Shown here: positions 1 through 6,876 of the stretch, one piece after another
Numbering within the stretch: position 1 is the first letter of the stretch
How the letters are laid out: every line of letters begins with the position of its first letter
Origin: JASFUX01 sp050050115
Lineage (GTDB): Bacteria > Pseudomonadota > Alphaproteobacteria > Caulobacterales > Maricaulaceae
NCBI GenBank assembly: GCA_050050115.1
Contig: JASFUX010000154.1
Coordinates: forward strand, 1 to 8,314
Direction: 5' to 3'
DNA: 8,314 bases
The notes under the pieces: generated by a model
Database searches by the model: none
What the model was told of the DNA's origin: nothing
Seen by the model: the letters and a program-made list of their open reading frames with translations, nothing else
Program-made: the position numbers and the translations under genes

Positions 1-46
1 CTACGCGACCTCGACCCTGTCGGTCTCGGAGCTGGGGCGGCGCTAA
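1..46 (+). CDS. 3' end of an unidentified protein-coding gene (partial)
   Basis: Reading from base 2 gives fourteen codons (YATSTLSVSELGRR) ending in TAA at 44-46. All fourteen codons end in G or C, as the confirmed genes here do, whereas the neighbouring plus-strand frame has a mixed third position. That is the only evidence for coding. The fragment is too short to name a family. It would converge on the minus-strand hydrolase gene that ends at 131, with the 84-111 hairpin between the two stop codons. Confidence 0.4.
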   Translation, partial: YATSTLSVSELGRR

Positions 47-83
47 CTGCTCCGTTGACGGAGAACTGATCTTCCTTCGCCTT

Positions 84-111
84 GGGGCGGCGCATATGGT
101 CGCGCCGTCCC
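84..111. terminator. Hairpin between convergent genes, probable bidirectional terminator
   Basis: GGGGCGGCGC (84-93) pairs with GCGCCGTCCC (102-111) across an 8-nt loop: ten pairs, one of them G-U. It lies 19 nt beyond the stop of the minus-strand hydrolase gene and 37 nt beyond the apparent plus-strand stop at 44-46, the usual place for a shared terminator. There is no proper T-run on either side, only a weak ATCTTT after the plus-strand arm, so the intrinsic terminator call is tentative. A smaller hairpin, CTCCG-TTGA-CGGAG, sits at 50-63 (one further T-A pair possible). Confidence 0.45.
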
Positions 112-130
112 AGATCTTTCCCACGACGCG

Positions 131-1156
131 CTAGGCGTCGGCGAGGGTGAGGCGCTCCATCAAGTAGCCGACGCAGTCTTGTCTAATGATCTCGACGTCG
201 GTGGTGAGCATCGCCGGCGTCGCGGGCTGGGCCAGTCGCATCACGTCGCCGTCCCGCATCAGAAACTTCGCGGTCAGGTCGCGCCGCTCCTTGTCGAGCA
301 CGCGCAGCGGCGAGGCTTCGGTTCGCACGCACGCGAGTTCGGCCCCCGCCGGCAGATCCGTGAAGTTGAGGTGATCGAAGTTTGCAGCGAAGACGACGTC
401 CGCGTCGCCGGCGCCGCCGAATTGGAGGCGCGCGCCGGGCGCCGCTTCAAGCCGGCCGACCGTTTGGTAGACCCGAACGTCGTCGTCTCGCGGCGGCTTG
501 CCGGGCAACGCGTGCGCATGCAGCACGTCGAGAACGAATTGAGCAGCGCGTTCGACGCCCGCCTTGGAGCCGGGCTTGCCGCATTCAATCGTCGTCGCTG
601 GGCAGAATTTGGAAAATTGCATCGACTGGGTCGTTGGCGGGTTGTCGTAGTAGACGATCGTTCGTGAAAAGAGCGCCGCAAGACCGACATGCTCGGGAGC
701 GAGCGAGTTGACGCAACTGTAAAGCGGGTTGGCCCCGGTGTTGTTATGGATATCGATCGAGGCGAAGGGCGCGGCGGCGCGCGCTGCTTCGGCGACCTCG
801 GCGGCCAGCCTGGTTTCAGGCGATGCGCCGCCCGCCCAGATGCGGTTGAAGTCCGTCTGACCGGGAAGCAGCCGCGCGCCCTGTTCGGCGGCGGCGACGT
901 TGCCGACAAAAATCATCAGCGCGCGCGGCGGCGGGTTCGCGACGAACTCGCGCGCGATTTTCTGCAGCGCGAGCAACCCGGTCGGCTCATTGCCGTGCAA
1001 GAGGACGGACAGAAAAAGCGGCCGAGGCTCGCGGCCGGCGATCTCGATCAGAGTCGGGTTCGGCAGCACCCGGCGGATTTCCCGCGGATCGACGTCGAGC
1101 AAAGCGTCAGGCGCGTGATCGAGGCGATCGAGCTGCATGGCGCCTAGACGGTCCAT
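131..1156 (-). CDS. Succinylglutamate desuccinylase/aspartoacylase-like zinc hydrolase (M14 family)
   Basis: 341 residues resembling the AstE/AspA branch of the M14 metallocarboxypeptidase fold, cytoplasmic enzymes that hydrolyse N-acyl amino acids. Visible motifs are HGNE (H54, E57) and DIHNNTG (H137), which supply the usual two His and one Glu zinc ligands; DFNRIW (102-107), the Asn-Arg substrate carboxylate-binding motif; and IECG (E191), the expected general base. No signal peptide is seen. The start at 1156 overlaps the end of the upstream ligase gene by 13 bp with no clear Shine-Dalgarno, so translation is probably coupled. A second ATG six codons in (1138), just after the ligase stop, is an equally possible start and gives 335 residues. 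Family assignment is secure. The acyl group and amino acid cannot be read from sequence; co-transcription with a GCS2-type ligase suggests a glutamyl or related amide, which is inference. Confidence 0.87.
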   Translation of the reverse strand: MDRLGAMQLDRLDHAPDALLDVDPREIRRVLPNPTLIEIAGREPRPLFLSVLLHGNEPTGLLALQKIAREFVANPPPRALMIFVGNVAAAEQGARLLPGQTDFNRIWAGGASPETRLAAEVAEAARAAAPFASIDIHNNTGANPLYSCVNSLAPEHVGLAALFSRTIVYYDNPPTTQSMQFSKFCPATTIECGKPGSKAGVERAAQFVLDVLHAHALPGKPPRDDDVRVYQTVGRLEAAPGARLQFGGAGDADVVFAANFDHLNFTDLPAGAELACVRTEASPLRVLDKERRDLTAKFLMRDGDVMRLAQPATPAMLTTDVEIIRQDCVGYLMERLTLADA

Positions 1157-2580
1157 TCGTGCACCGGCGCGCCGGTGAGCTGGTTCTCGACGTAGGCCTG
1201 CGTCAGTGTCTGGAAGTCCGGGCCGTGGAGGTCGACGTAGCTACGTTGCCACGCCGCCCCGGTGCGCCCGGTCAGTATTCGACGATGCATGATGTCTTCG
1301 AGGTAGTGCGCGACGTCGCGCTGAGCGACGCCGGCGGCGTTCAGCCCCTCGCAGGCTTCGGGCAGAAGGCGGTCGAGAATCAGCGACTGGAGAGACTGCT
1401 CGCCGTCAAGCCACCGCACCTGCGCGTTCAGCCCGAATCTCGCAGCCTCGTAAAAGTTCGCGCGCGCCCGATCGAAGCTGATCGCGGTTTCCGGCGGCTC
1501 GGCCAGACGCGCGTAGTGCAGCGTCAGTCCGATCGCGAAAGCGGCGTTCGCGACGGCGTCGACCACGCTCGGGCCCGACGGCATCGCGCGCTGCTCCAGG
1601 CGCAGGTGCGGTTCTTCGGCGTCGCCGATCCCCACGATCGGGCGGTTCCACCGCCACAGCGTGCCGTTGTGCAGTTTCAGGTGTGCGAGATGCTCCGCCG
1701 GCTCATCCATGAGCATCGGCAGGAGCGGGGGGTAGCCGTCGAGGTTTTCCAGAAACAGCTCGAGCATCGAGTTGCGCAGGTAGCCGGAGCCGAAGGTCAC
1801 GCGCCCGACGCGCTGGCCCTGCATGTCGCGAAAGCCCAGGAGCTCAATCGCCCGTTCGAATGTCGGAATGCGGGTCTCTTCCCACAGCGACTTTCCGTAG
1901 AGGAAAGGCGAGTTCGCAGAGGCTGCGACGAGCGGCGCGCTGGCGATCATCGATGCATTGATCGTTCGCGCCGCGTCGTCCTGATTGAGCTGAATGTGCG
2001 TCTGGATCGAGGTGCACGCCGCTTCGAGCATGATGTGATCGCATTTGAGCTCGAAGTGGTCTTCGCCGTCGATCTCGATATGTAGCGGCTTGTCGCCGCG
2101 CAGCTGCATGATCTGTTGACTGAGCGCATGATAGCGGTTGCGCTCCGACATGAACTGCGGCTGGAGCATTTCGTCGCGCACGGTCGGCAAGATGCCGAAC
2201 AACGCCGGCGCAGCGTCGACCGCGCGGGCGGCGGTGCAGCACCGCGCCCAGGTGCGGCGCATCTCGGCTTCGATTTGTGAGAAGATCGCGCCCATGAGGA
2301 TGCGCGGCGTGGTGTTGATCTCGAAATTAAACTGCGCGAGTTCCTCAACGACGAGCGGGTCCTTGGCGGCTGCGATGAACGCCTCGTTGCACGGCGTGGG
2401 CAGATAGTCCTTGTCGAGGAGCCACGCTTCGACCTCCAGGCCGATCATGGGGCGGTCGGTGCGCGCGAACCGGCGGTCGTCGAACCAGCTCTTGAGGATC
2501 TTTGTTTCAGCGCGCAGCCGCCGCGTGAATTCCTCGCGGTCGGCGTCGGTGAAGCTTGTCGACTCGATTTCCTGGCCCAC
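1144..2580 (-). CDS. GCS2-family glutamate-cysteine ligase-like carboxylate-amine ligase
   Basis: 478 residues of the ATP-dependent glutamate-cysteine ligase type 2 family (the YbdK-like group), which joins the gamma-carboxylate of glutamate or a similar acid to an amine via an acyl phosphate. Family features include IGLEVEAWLLD (47-57) with the paired metal/substrate glutamates, FNFEINTTP (84-92), TSIQTHIQLN (190-199), the ASANSPFL stretch (220-227), TRIPTFER (237-244) and TGAAWQR near the C terminus. It is about 100 residues longer than E. coli YbdK, mostly in its helical C-terminal part. The GTG start is set by GGAG at 2586-2589 with a 5-nt spacer. It is first in an operon with the M14 hydrolase. 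True glutamate-cysteine ligase activity is not shown, since many members of this family have other or weak activity, so gshA should not be assigned. Confidence 0.85.
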   Translation of the reverse strand: MGQEIESTSFTDADREEFTRRLRAETKILKSWFDDRRFARTDRPMIGLEVEAWLLDKDYLPTPCNEAFIAAAKDPLVVEELAQFNFEINTTPRILMGAIFSQIEAEMRRTWARCCTAARAVDAAPALFGILPTVRDEMLQPQFMSERNRYHALSQQIMQLRGDKPLHIEIDGEDHFELKCDHIMLEAACTSIQTHIQLNQDDAARTINASMIASAPLVAASANSPFLYGKSLWEETRIPTFERAIELLGFRDMQGQRVGRVTFGSGYLRNSMLELFLENLDGYPPLLPMLMDEPAEHLAHLKLHNGTLWRWNRPIVGIGDAEEPHLRLEQRAMPSGPSVVDAVANAAFAIGLTLHYARLAEPPETAISFDRARANFYEAARFGLNAQVRWLDGEQSLQSLILDRLLPEACEGLNAAGVAQRDVAHYLEDIMHRRILTGRTGAAWQRSYVDLHGPDFQTLTQAYVENQLTGAPVHEWTV

Positions 2581-2585
2581 GTTCG

Positions 2586-2589
2586 CTCC
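2586..2589 (-). promoter_or_regulatory. Ribosome binding site fixing the GTG start of the GCS2-like gene
   Basis: On the minus strand GGAG lies 5 nt before the GTG at 2580-2578. It supports this non-ATG start; the next in-frame ATG is 44 codons further in (residue 45) and would remove sequence directly before the conserved EVE motif. Confidence 0.6.
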
Positions 2590-2605
2590 GCGCTGTCCGA
2601 GGGGT

Positions 2606-2623
2606 TGTAACTTCCCAGTTGCA
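2606..2623. promoter_or_regulatory. Imperfect palindrome upstream of the ligase operon, possible operator
   Basis: TGTAACT-TCCC-AGTTGCA is a 7-bp inverted repeat with one mismatched position and a 4-bp centre. It sits 26 bp upstream of the GTG start in the 95-bp gap between the channel and ligase genes, and is more AT-rich than its surroundings. Size and position would suit a dimeric repressor site. No recognised consensus is matched, and I cannot place convincing -35/-10 boxes. Confidence 0.25.
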
Positions 2624-2675
2624 GACGATCCGAAACGAGGCGGATGAGCGCAAGAGCGAAATCAAGCCAGGCGGG

Positions 2676-3833
2676 CTAAGCGCCCTTCGGCGGCGTGAAC
2701 GGCTCAGCGGCTTCGCCCTCTTCGCCGCCCGCAAGGTAGATCGTACGGGAGGGAAAGGCGAAGCCCGTTCCCGCGCCCTCGACCACCTCCTTGATGTGCA
2801 GCGCCAGGCGCTCCTTGATCTCCAGCCACTCGGTCCAGTTGGTGGTCTTGGTGAAGCAGTAGAGCAGGAAGTCGATCGAGGAGTCGTTGAAGGCGTCGAC
2901 GCGGATGAACCAGGTCACCTCGTCGGACTGGGCGAAGTCGTCGTTGCCTTCGATGTAGTCGGCGACGCCGTCGCGGATGATCTTGAGCTGATCGGCGGTG
3001 GTCCCGTACTCGACGCCGATCGCCCATTTGATGCGGCGATGGGTCATGCGCGAGAAGTTCGTCACCGCATTGTCCGCAAGCTGCGCATTGGGGACGTAGA
3101 CCGGGCTCTTGTCGAAACGGCGCACGTGGGTGGAGCGGAATCCGATCTTCTCGACCGTGCCCTCGACGACGCCGTCGACCAGGATCCAGTCGCCCGGCCC
3201 GAAGCGCCGCTCGGCCAGAACCGCCAGTCCGCCGAGCAGATTCTTGAATAAATCCTGCGCGCCCAGAGCCACCGCGGCGCCGAAGATGCCGAGCCCGGCG
3301 ATGATCGGAGCGATCTGGATGCCCCATTCGCCGAGCACCGCCGCAGCGCCGAGGAAGCCGATGAAGGCTTTGAGCGTATTCTTCGTCCATTCGAGGATGG
3401 TCGATCGGAACAGCTTCTTAAGCCGGGTCGAGGACTCGAACACCGGGTCGACCAAGCGGACGAGCGTCCAGAACACCATGATCGCGACGGCCGAGCGCAG
3501 GACCGAGCCAAGCAAGCTCTCCCCGCCCGTGTCGAAGCCCAGAACTGCGAAGGCGATGTAAAACCCCAAGATCACCGGGGCGATCCGCAGCGGCGGATCG
3601 AGCGCCTTGACCAGGTTGTCGTCGAAGGTCATCCGCGTGCGCTTGGCGAGGCGCGCAAAAAAGCCGAGCACGACCGCGACGATGAGGCCGCGGAACAGGA
3701 AGCCGACGGCGATCGCAAGAAGGGCGAGGGCGAGATCGCCGATCGACGATCCGAGCACGCCGCGCTCCCACACGTCGCCGAGAGCCCCCCAGAACTCCCG
3801 CGCGCCCGTGACCACTGAGTCTAGTCCGTCCAT
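2676..3833 (-). CDS. MscS-family mechanosensitive ion channel
   Basis: 385-residue inner-membrane channel of the small-conductance mechanosensitive family, which releases solutes when membrane tension rises, for example on hypo-osmotic shock. Hydrophobic segments lie at about 32-60, 84-101, 110-130 and 155-170, then the glycine/alanine-rich pore helix at about 172-205 (GLGIFGAAVALGAQD), the conserved beta domain FGPGDWILVDG-VEGTVEKIGFR (211-233), the VYVPNAQL motif (245-252) and a cytoplasmic alpha/beta domain to about 367. The frame stays open to 3968, but the extra 45 residues are Arg-rich, non-hydrophobic and unlike the family, so I place the start at the ATG at 3833; no strong Shine-Dalgarno is visible there. 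The extra N-terminal membrane segments make it a larger MscS variant rather than the three-helix E. coli MscS. It runs divergently from the VWA gene and is separated from the ligase gene by 95 bp. Confidence 0.88.
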   Translation of the reverse strand: MDGLDSVVTGAREFWGALGDVWERGVLGSSIGDLALALLAIAVGFLFRGLIVAVVLGFFARLAKRTRMTFDDNLVKALDPPLRIAPVILGFYIAFAVLGFDTGGESLLGSVLRSAVAIMVFWTLVRLVDPVFESSTRLKKLFRSTILEWTKNTLKAFIGFLGAAAVLGEWGIQIAPIIAGLGIFGAAVALGAQDLFKNLLGGLAVLAERRFGPGDWILVDGVVEGTVEKIGFRSTHVRRFDKSPVYVPNAQLADNAVTNFSRMTHRRIKWAIGVEYGTTADQLKIIRDGVADYIEGNDDFAQSDEVTWFIRVDAFNDSSIDFLLYCFTKTTNWTEWLEIKERLALHIKEVVEGAGTGFAFPSRTIYLAGGEEGEAAEPFTPPKGA

Positions 3834-3886
3834 GGGGCCGAGGCGTAGCGCGGTTCGTCCGCCAAGCAAACCGCCGGGGGGAGAGC

Positions 3887-3905
3887 GATCACCGTCGCCG
3901 TGATC
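3887..3905. repeat. 6-bp perfect inverted repeat in the divergent intergenic region
   Basis: GATCAC (3887-3892) and GTGATC (3900-3905) flank a 7-bp centre, 54 bp upstream of the channel gene's chosen start. It could be a regulator half-site pair or chance. The whole divergent gap (3834-4102) should hold promoters for both genes, but I see no convincing sigma-70-like pair on either strand. Confidence 0.3.
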
Positions 3906-4045
3906 TCGCCGCGGGGACCTCAGAGGCAACAGCAAGACGGCGTCAACGCGCAGCGTTTTCGCGCGCATGACATTTCCGTACGCCTGGGAAACGCCCCAAT
4001 TCCGGCAAGGGTGCGCCGCTTTGTGCGCTCACGGTGCGGTGATGA

Positions 4046-4066
4046 GGACGCGCGCGAGGCGCGTCC
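4046..4066 (+). repeat. Perfect 8-bp hairpin in the leader of the VWA lipoprotein gene
   Basis: GGACGCGC (4046-4053), a 5-nt loop GCGAG, and GCGCGTCC (4059-4066) form a very GC-rich stem 36 nt before the ATG at 4103. It could be a 5' UTR structure, or lie upstream of the transcription start. No T-run follows on the plus strand, so it is not called a terminator. Confidence 0.4.
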
Positions 4067-4102
4067 GCGCATTCGCTACATCTTGCGCAAAAGGGGACGA
4101 TC

Positions 4103-5866
4103 ATGACCTTCCGCAGCGCGCTTCTCATCGCATCCGCCGCCGCCGTCATCGCCGCGTGCACGTCGCAGGACGCTGAAGATACGACCGCGAGCAATCAGCC
4201 GGTCGAGGCCGGAGAACTCCAAACCGAAGAAGAGGACGTCATCAACGTCACCGGCGCGCTCGCTGCCGGCGGGGATCGCGACGGCCGCGCCGAGGGATAC
4301 CAAAACCGCCGCGGCGTGCTGGCGCTTGAAGCCGAACCCGCGCCGGCCGCCACCGCAGGCATCGTCGGCCCGTCGCAGCCGCAAATGCGGCCTCAACCGC
4401 TGCCCGGCGACATCGACCGCGAGCGCTACGAAGAGGTCGAAACCAACCCGATCAAGTTGGTCTCCGAAGAGCCGGTCTCGACCTTCTCGGTCGACGTCGA
4501 CACCGCGTCCTACGCCGTCGCGCGCCGCTATCTGCAGTCGGGCGAAGCGCCTCCGTCGGATGCGATCCGGGTCGAGGAGCTGATCAACTACTTCGATTAC
4601 GACTACGCGCTGCCCGACAGCCGCCAGCAACCCTTCTCCGTGAACGCCGCCGTCGCGCCGACGCCCTGGAATGAGAATACCGAGATCATCCATATCGGCC
4701 TTCAAGGCTACGACATCGAGCTGGAGGAACGCCCGCGTGCGAACCTCGTGTTCCTCATCGACGTGTCGGGCTCGATGGAGGCCGAGGACAAGCTGCCGCT
4801 CTTGAAGCAGTCGCTGCGCATGCTGGTCGATCAGATGACGGACGAGGACACTGTCTCGATCGTCGTCTACGCCGGCGCCGCCGGCGCGGTGCTTGAACCG
4901 ACGCCAGGCTCCGAACGCCAGCGCATCTACGCCGCGCTCGAAAGTCTGTCGGCCGGCGGCTCGACCGCGGGCGGGGAAGGGATGCGGCTTGCGTATTCTC
5001 TCGCTGAGCAGAACTTCGACGAGGACGCGCTCAATCGCGTGATCCTCGCCACGGACGGTGACTTCAACGTCGGCGTCACGTCCGATCAGCGGCTCGAGGA
5101 CTTCGTCGCCGACAAGCGCGAAACCGGGATTTATCTCTCCGTGCTCGGCTTCGGACGCGGCAACTACAACGACCAGCTGATGCAGACCATCGCCCAAGCC
5201 GGCAACGGAACCGCGGCCTACATCGACAGCCTGAACGAAGCCCGCAAGGTGCTCCACGATGAGATGGCCGGCGCGCTGTTCCCGATCGCCAACGACGTGA
5301 AGATCCAGGTCGAGTTCAATCCGGCGCGCGTCGCCGAGTACCGCCTGATCGGCTACGAGACGCGGATGCTGCGGCGCGAGGACTTCAACAACGACCAGGT
5401 CGACGCCGGAGAGATCGGCGCGGGCCACGAGGTCACCGCCGTTTACGAGATCGCCGCGCCGGACAGCGACGGCCGCCGCATCGAGGAAAGCCGCTACGCC
5501 GCCCAGCCTGAGCTGTCGGGCGTGTACGGCGACGAAATCGGCTTCCTCAGGGTGCGCTACAAGCTGCCGGGCGAGGATGAAAGCCGCCTGATCGAGCAGC
5601 CGATCACGCACGCCGATCAGGGTTACGCCTCGATCGACGAAGCGCCCCAGGAAACCCGCTGGGTGGCCGCGGTCGCCGCTTACGGCCAGCTCCTGCGTCG
5701 TGATCCCTACACCGGCGAGTTCGATTTCGGCGATGTGATCGAGCTGGCGCAGTCCGCACGCGGCGAGGACGCGTTCGGCTATCGCGCCGAGTTCGTCCAG
5801 CTCGCGCGCCTGGCCGAGAGCGCGGTGTCGCTGCGTCCTTTGGAGGTGGCCGGCGCGGGCAACTGA
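4103..5866 (+). CDS. YfbK-like von Willebrand factor A domain lipoprotein
   Basis: 587 residues, close to E. coli YfbK in length and layout. The N terminus is a lipoprotein signal with lipobox IAA-C19; Thr at +2 predicts outer-membrane sorting. A disordered acidic/proline-rich linker (20-115) is followed by the YfbK-type N-terminal domain (about 117-205, including FSVDVDTASYAVARRYL), a VWA domain (about 214-390) and a DUF3520-like C-terminal domain (about 400-575). The metal-ion-dependent adhesion site is intact: DVSGS at 220-224, T288 in GGSTAGG, and D318 in ATDGD, so it should bind a divalent cation and a protein ligand. The start has AAGGGGA at 4091-4097, 5 nt upstream. The role is unproven; VWA domains of this type usually mediate protein-protein contacts. 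It is followed by an exported TPR protein, a VWA/TPR pairing that loosely recalls Bat operons, although the VWA subfamily differs. Confidence 0.93.
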   Translation: MTFRSALLIASAAAVIAACTSQDAEDTTASNQPVEAGELQTEEEDVINVTGALAAGGDRDGRAEGYQNRRGVLALEAEPAPAATAGIVGPSQPQMRPQPLPGDIDRERYEEVETNPIKLVSEEPVSTFSVDVDTASYAVARRYLQSGEAPPSDAIRVEELINYFDYDYALPDSRQQPFSVNAAVAPTPWNENTEIIHIGLQGYDIELEERPRANLVFLIDVSGSMEAEDKLPLLKQSLRMLVDQMTDEDTVSIVVYAGAAGAVLEPTPGSERQRIYAALESLSAGGSTAGGEGMRLAYSLAEQNFDEDALNRVILATDGDFNVGVTSDQRLEDFVADKRETGIYLSVLGFGRGNYNDQLMQTIAQAGNGTAAYIDSLNEARKVLHDEMAGALFPIANDVKIQVEFNPARVAEYRLIGYETRMLRREDFNNDQVDAGEIGAGHEVTAVYEIAAPDSDGRRIEESRYAAQPELSGVYGDEIGFLRVRYKLPGEDESRLIEQPITHADQGYASIDEAPQETRWVAAVAAYGQLLRRDPYTGEFDFGDVIELAQSARGEDAFGYRAEFVQLARLAESAVSLRPLEVAGAGN

Positions 5867-5896
5867 GCCGCTGACACCTTAATGTGAATTGTTCCG

Positions 5897-5929
5897 GCTT
5901 CGCCCGCACTTTTAAGGTGCGGGCGAAGC
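5897..5929 (+). repeat. Perfect 13-bp inverted repeat just before the TPR gene
   Basis: GCTTCGCCCGCAC (5897-5909) is exactly complementary to GTGCGGGCGAAGC (5917-5929) around a 7-nt TTTTAAG loop. It starts 31 nt after the VWA gene stop and ends 6 nt before the AAGGAGG ribosome binding site of the TPR gene. No T-run follows, so a classical intrinsic terminator is unlikely; an mRNA-stabilising or attenuating intercistronic hairpin, or a copy of a small dispersed palindromic repeat, fits better. Confidence 0.75.
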
Positions 5930-5935
5930 TACATG

Positions 5936-5942
5936 AAGGAGG
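5936..5942 (+). promoter_or_regulatory. Strong ribosome binding site that sets the TPR protein start
   Basis: AAGGAGG, a full match to the anti-Shine-Dalgarno sequence, lies 5 nt before the ATG at 5948. The in-frame ATG at 5933 overlaps this site and has no ribosome binding site of its own, so 5948 is chosen. Confidence 0.85.
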
Positions 5943-5947
5943 AACCC

Positions 5948-6868
5948 ATGCCGGCCCGCAGCACCCTTCGCACTCTTCTCGCCGCCGCCGCAGTCGCCGC
6001 GTTCGTTCCCGCCGCCGCGCTCAGCGCGAACACCGGCAGCTCGTCGAGCGCGCCCAGCGCATCTGCGCCGCGCTATGATCCGGCTGAGGAATATCAGAAC
6101 GGTCTCGACGCCCTGAACGAGGGCGACTACCGCGCCGCCGAGCGCGCCTTCGATCGCGTCGCCGACGTGGTCGACGACAACGCGGACGTTCAGTTCCTTC
6201 TGGGCGTAGCGCGCGAAGGACGCGAGCGCTGGCGCCCGGCGCGGCGCGCCTATCAGGCGGCCTTGCGGATCGACGAGAACCATATCGGCGCCCTGCGCGG
6301 CCTCGGCGTCGTCCAAGCCCAGCTCGGCAACGAAGACGAGGCGGGCGAAGCTCTCGCGACGCTTCAGGCGCGGCTCGACGCCTGCGCGGGAACCTGCGCC
6401 GACGCCGAAGCGTTGGCGAGCGCTGCCGCGGCGGTCCAGGCCGCGCTCGGCGGAGAAGATTCCGCCGCTCTCGAAACGCCTCTGAGCCGGCTGGCCTTCG
6501 CCAGCGCCGAGGCGGGCGACACGGCCTATCTCTCCGCGGTCGGCCTGATCAACGCGGGCGATTACGAAGGCGCGATCGAAGCGCTCGCGATCGCGCGCGA
6601 GGCGTTCGGTCCGCATCCGGACGTTCTGACCTACCTCGGGTTCGCCCACCGCAAGCTCGGCCGCTACGACGAGGCCGAGACCTACTACGCCGCCGCTCTG
6701 CAGGCCGCTCCCGGCCACCGCGGCGCGACGGAGTACTTGGGCGAGCTCAAGGTCGAGCGCGGCGATCTGCCCGCCGCCGAGCGGCTCCTCGCCCAGCTCG
6801 AAAGCACGTGCAGCTTCGGCTGCGCCGAGGCCGACGAGCTGCGCCGCTGGATCGACGAGGCGCGGTAG
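5948..6868 (+). CDS. Exported tetratricopeptide repeat protein with two CxxxC-capped halves
   Basis: 306 residues. A Sec signal peptide (1 to about 27, Ala-rich core ending ALSA) is followed by a Ser/Ala linker and helical TPR units. TPR-like pairs include YDPAEEYQNGLDALNEGDY (43-61), the stretch around 80-112, and later PDVLTYLGFAHRKLGRYDEA (224-243) with following helices, so the mature protein should be a periplasmic scaffold. The two halves share a register: NEGDYRAAERAF (57-68) matches NAGDYEGAIEAL (202-213), and each half ends in CxxxC followed by A-D/E-A (C146/C150 and C288/C292). It is 81 bp downstream of the VWA lipoprotein gene on the same strand and could be its partner, which is inference. 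The specific function is unknown. All four cysteines would be exposed to the oxidising periplasm and could form disulfides or bind a metal. Confidence 0.88.
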   Translation: MPARSTLRTLLAAAAVAAFVPAAALSANTGSSSSAPSASAPRYDPAEEYQNGLDALNEGDYRAAERAFDRVADVVDDNADVQFLLGVAREGRERWRPARRAYQAALRIDENHIGALRGLGVVQAQLGNEDEAGEALATLQARLDACAGTCADAEALASAAAAVQAALGGEDSAALETPLSRLAFASAEAGDTAYLSAVGLINAGDYEGAIEALAIAREAFGPHPDVLTYLGFAHRKLGRYDEAETYYAAALQAAPGHRGATEYLGELKVERGDLPAAERLLAQLESTCSFGCAEADELRRWIDEAR

Positions 6869-6876
6869 CATCTCTG

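Noticed and set aside
1159..2085. 308-codon plus-strand open frame opposite the GCS2-like gene
   Set aside because: Antisense to conserved ligase motifs, no ribosome binding site, Arg/Val-rich composition typical of a shadow.
1144..2580. Assignment as gshA, the housekeeping glutathione biosynthesis enzyme
   Set aside because: GCS2/YbdK-like sequences are often not the main glutamate-cysteine ligase, and the hydrolase partner suggests another product.
4076..5611. 511-codon minus-strand open frame opposite the VWA gene
   Set aside because: The plus strand encodes a full-length YfbK-like protein with signal, MIDAS motif and ribosome binding site. The antisense frame gives a Val/Asp/Arg-rich, low-complexity product typical of GC-rich shadow frames.
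5933..5947. Upstream ATG start for the TPR protein (adds MKEEP)
   Set aside because: It overlaps the perfect AAGGAGG that serves the ATG at 5948, and would put acidic residues before the signal peptide.
4103..6868. Bat-type aerotolerance operon
   Set aside because: VWA plus TPR recalls Bat loci, but the VWA protein is a YfbK-type lipoprotein rather than a membrane-anchored BatA/B, and no MoxR ATPase or DUF58 gene is present in the window.
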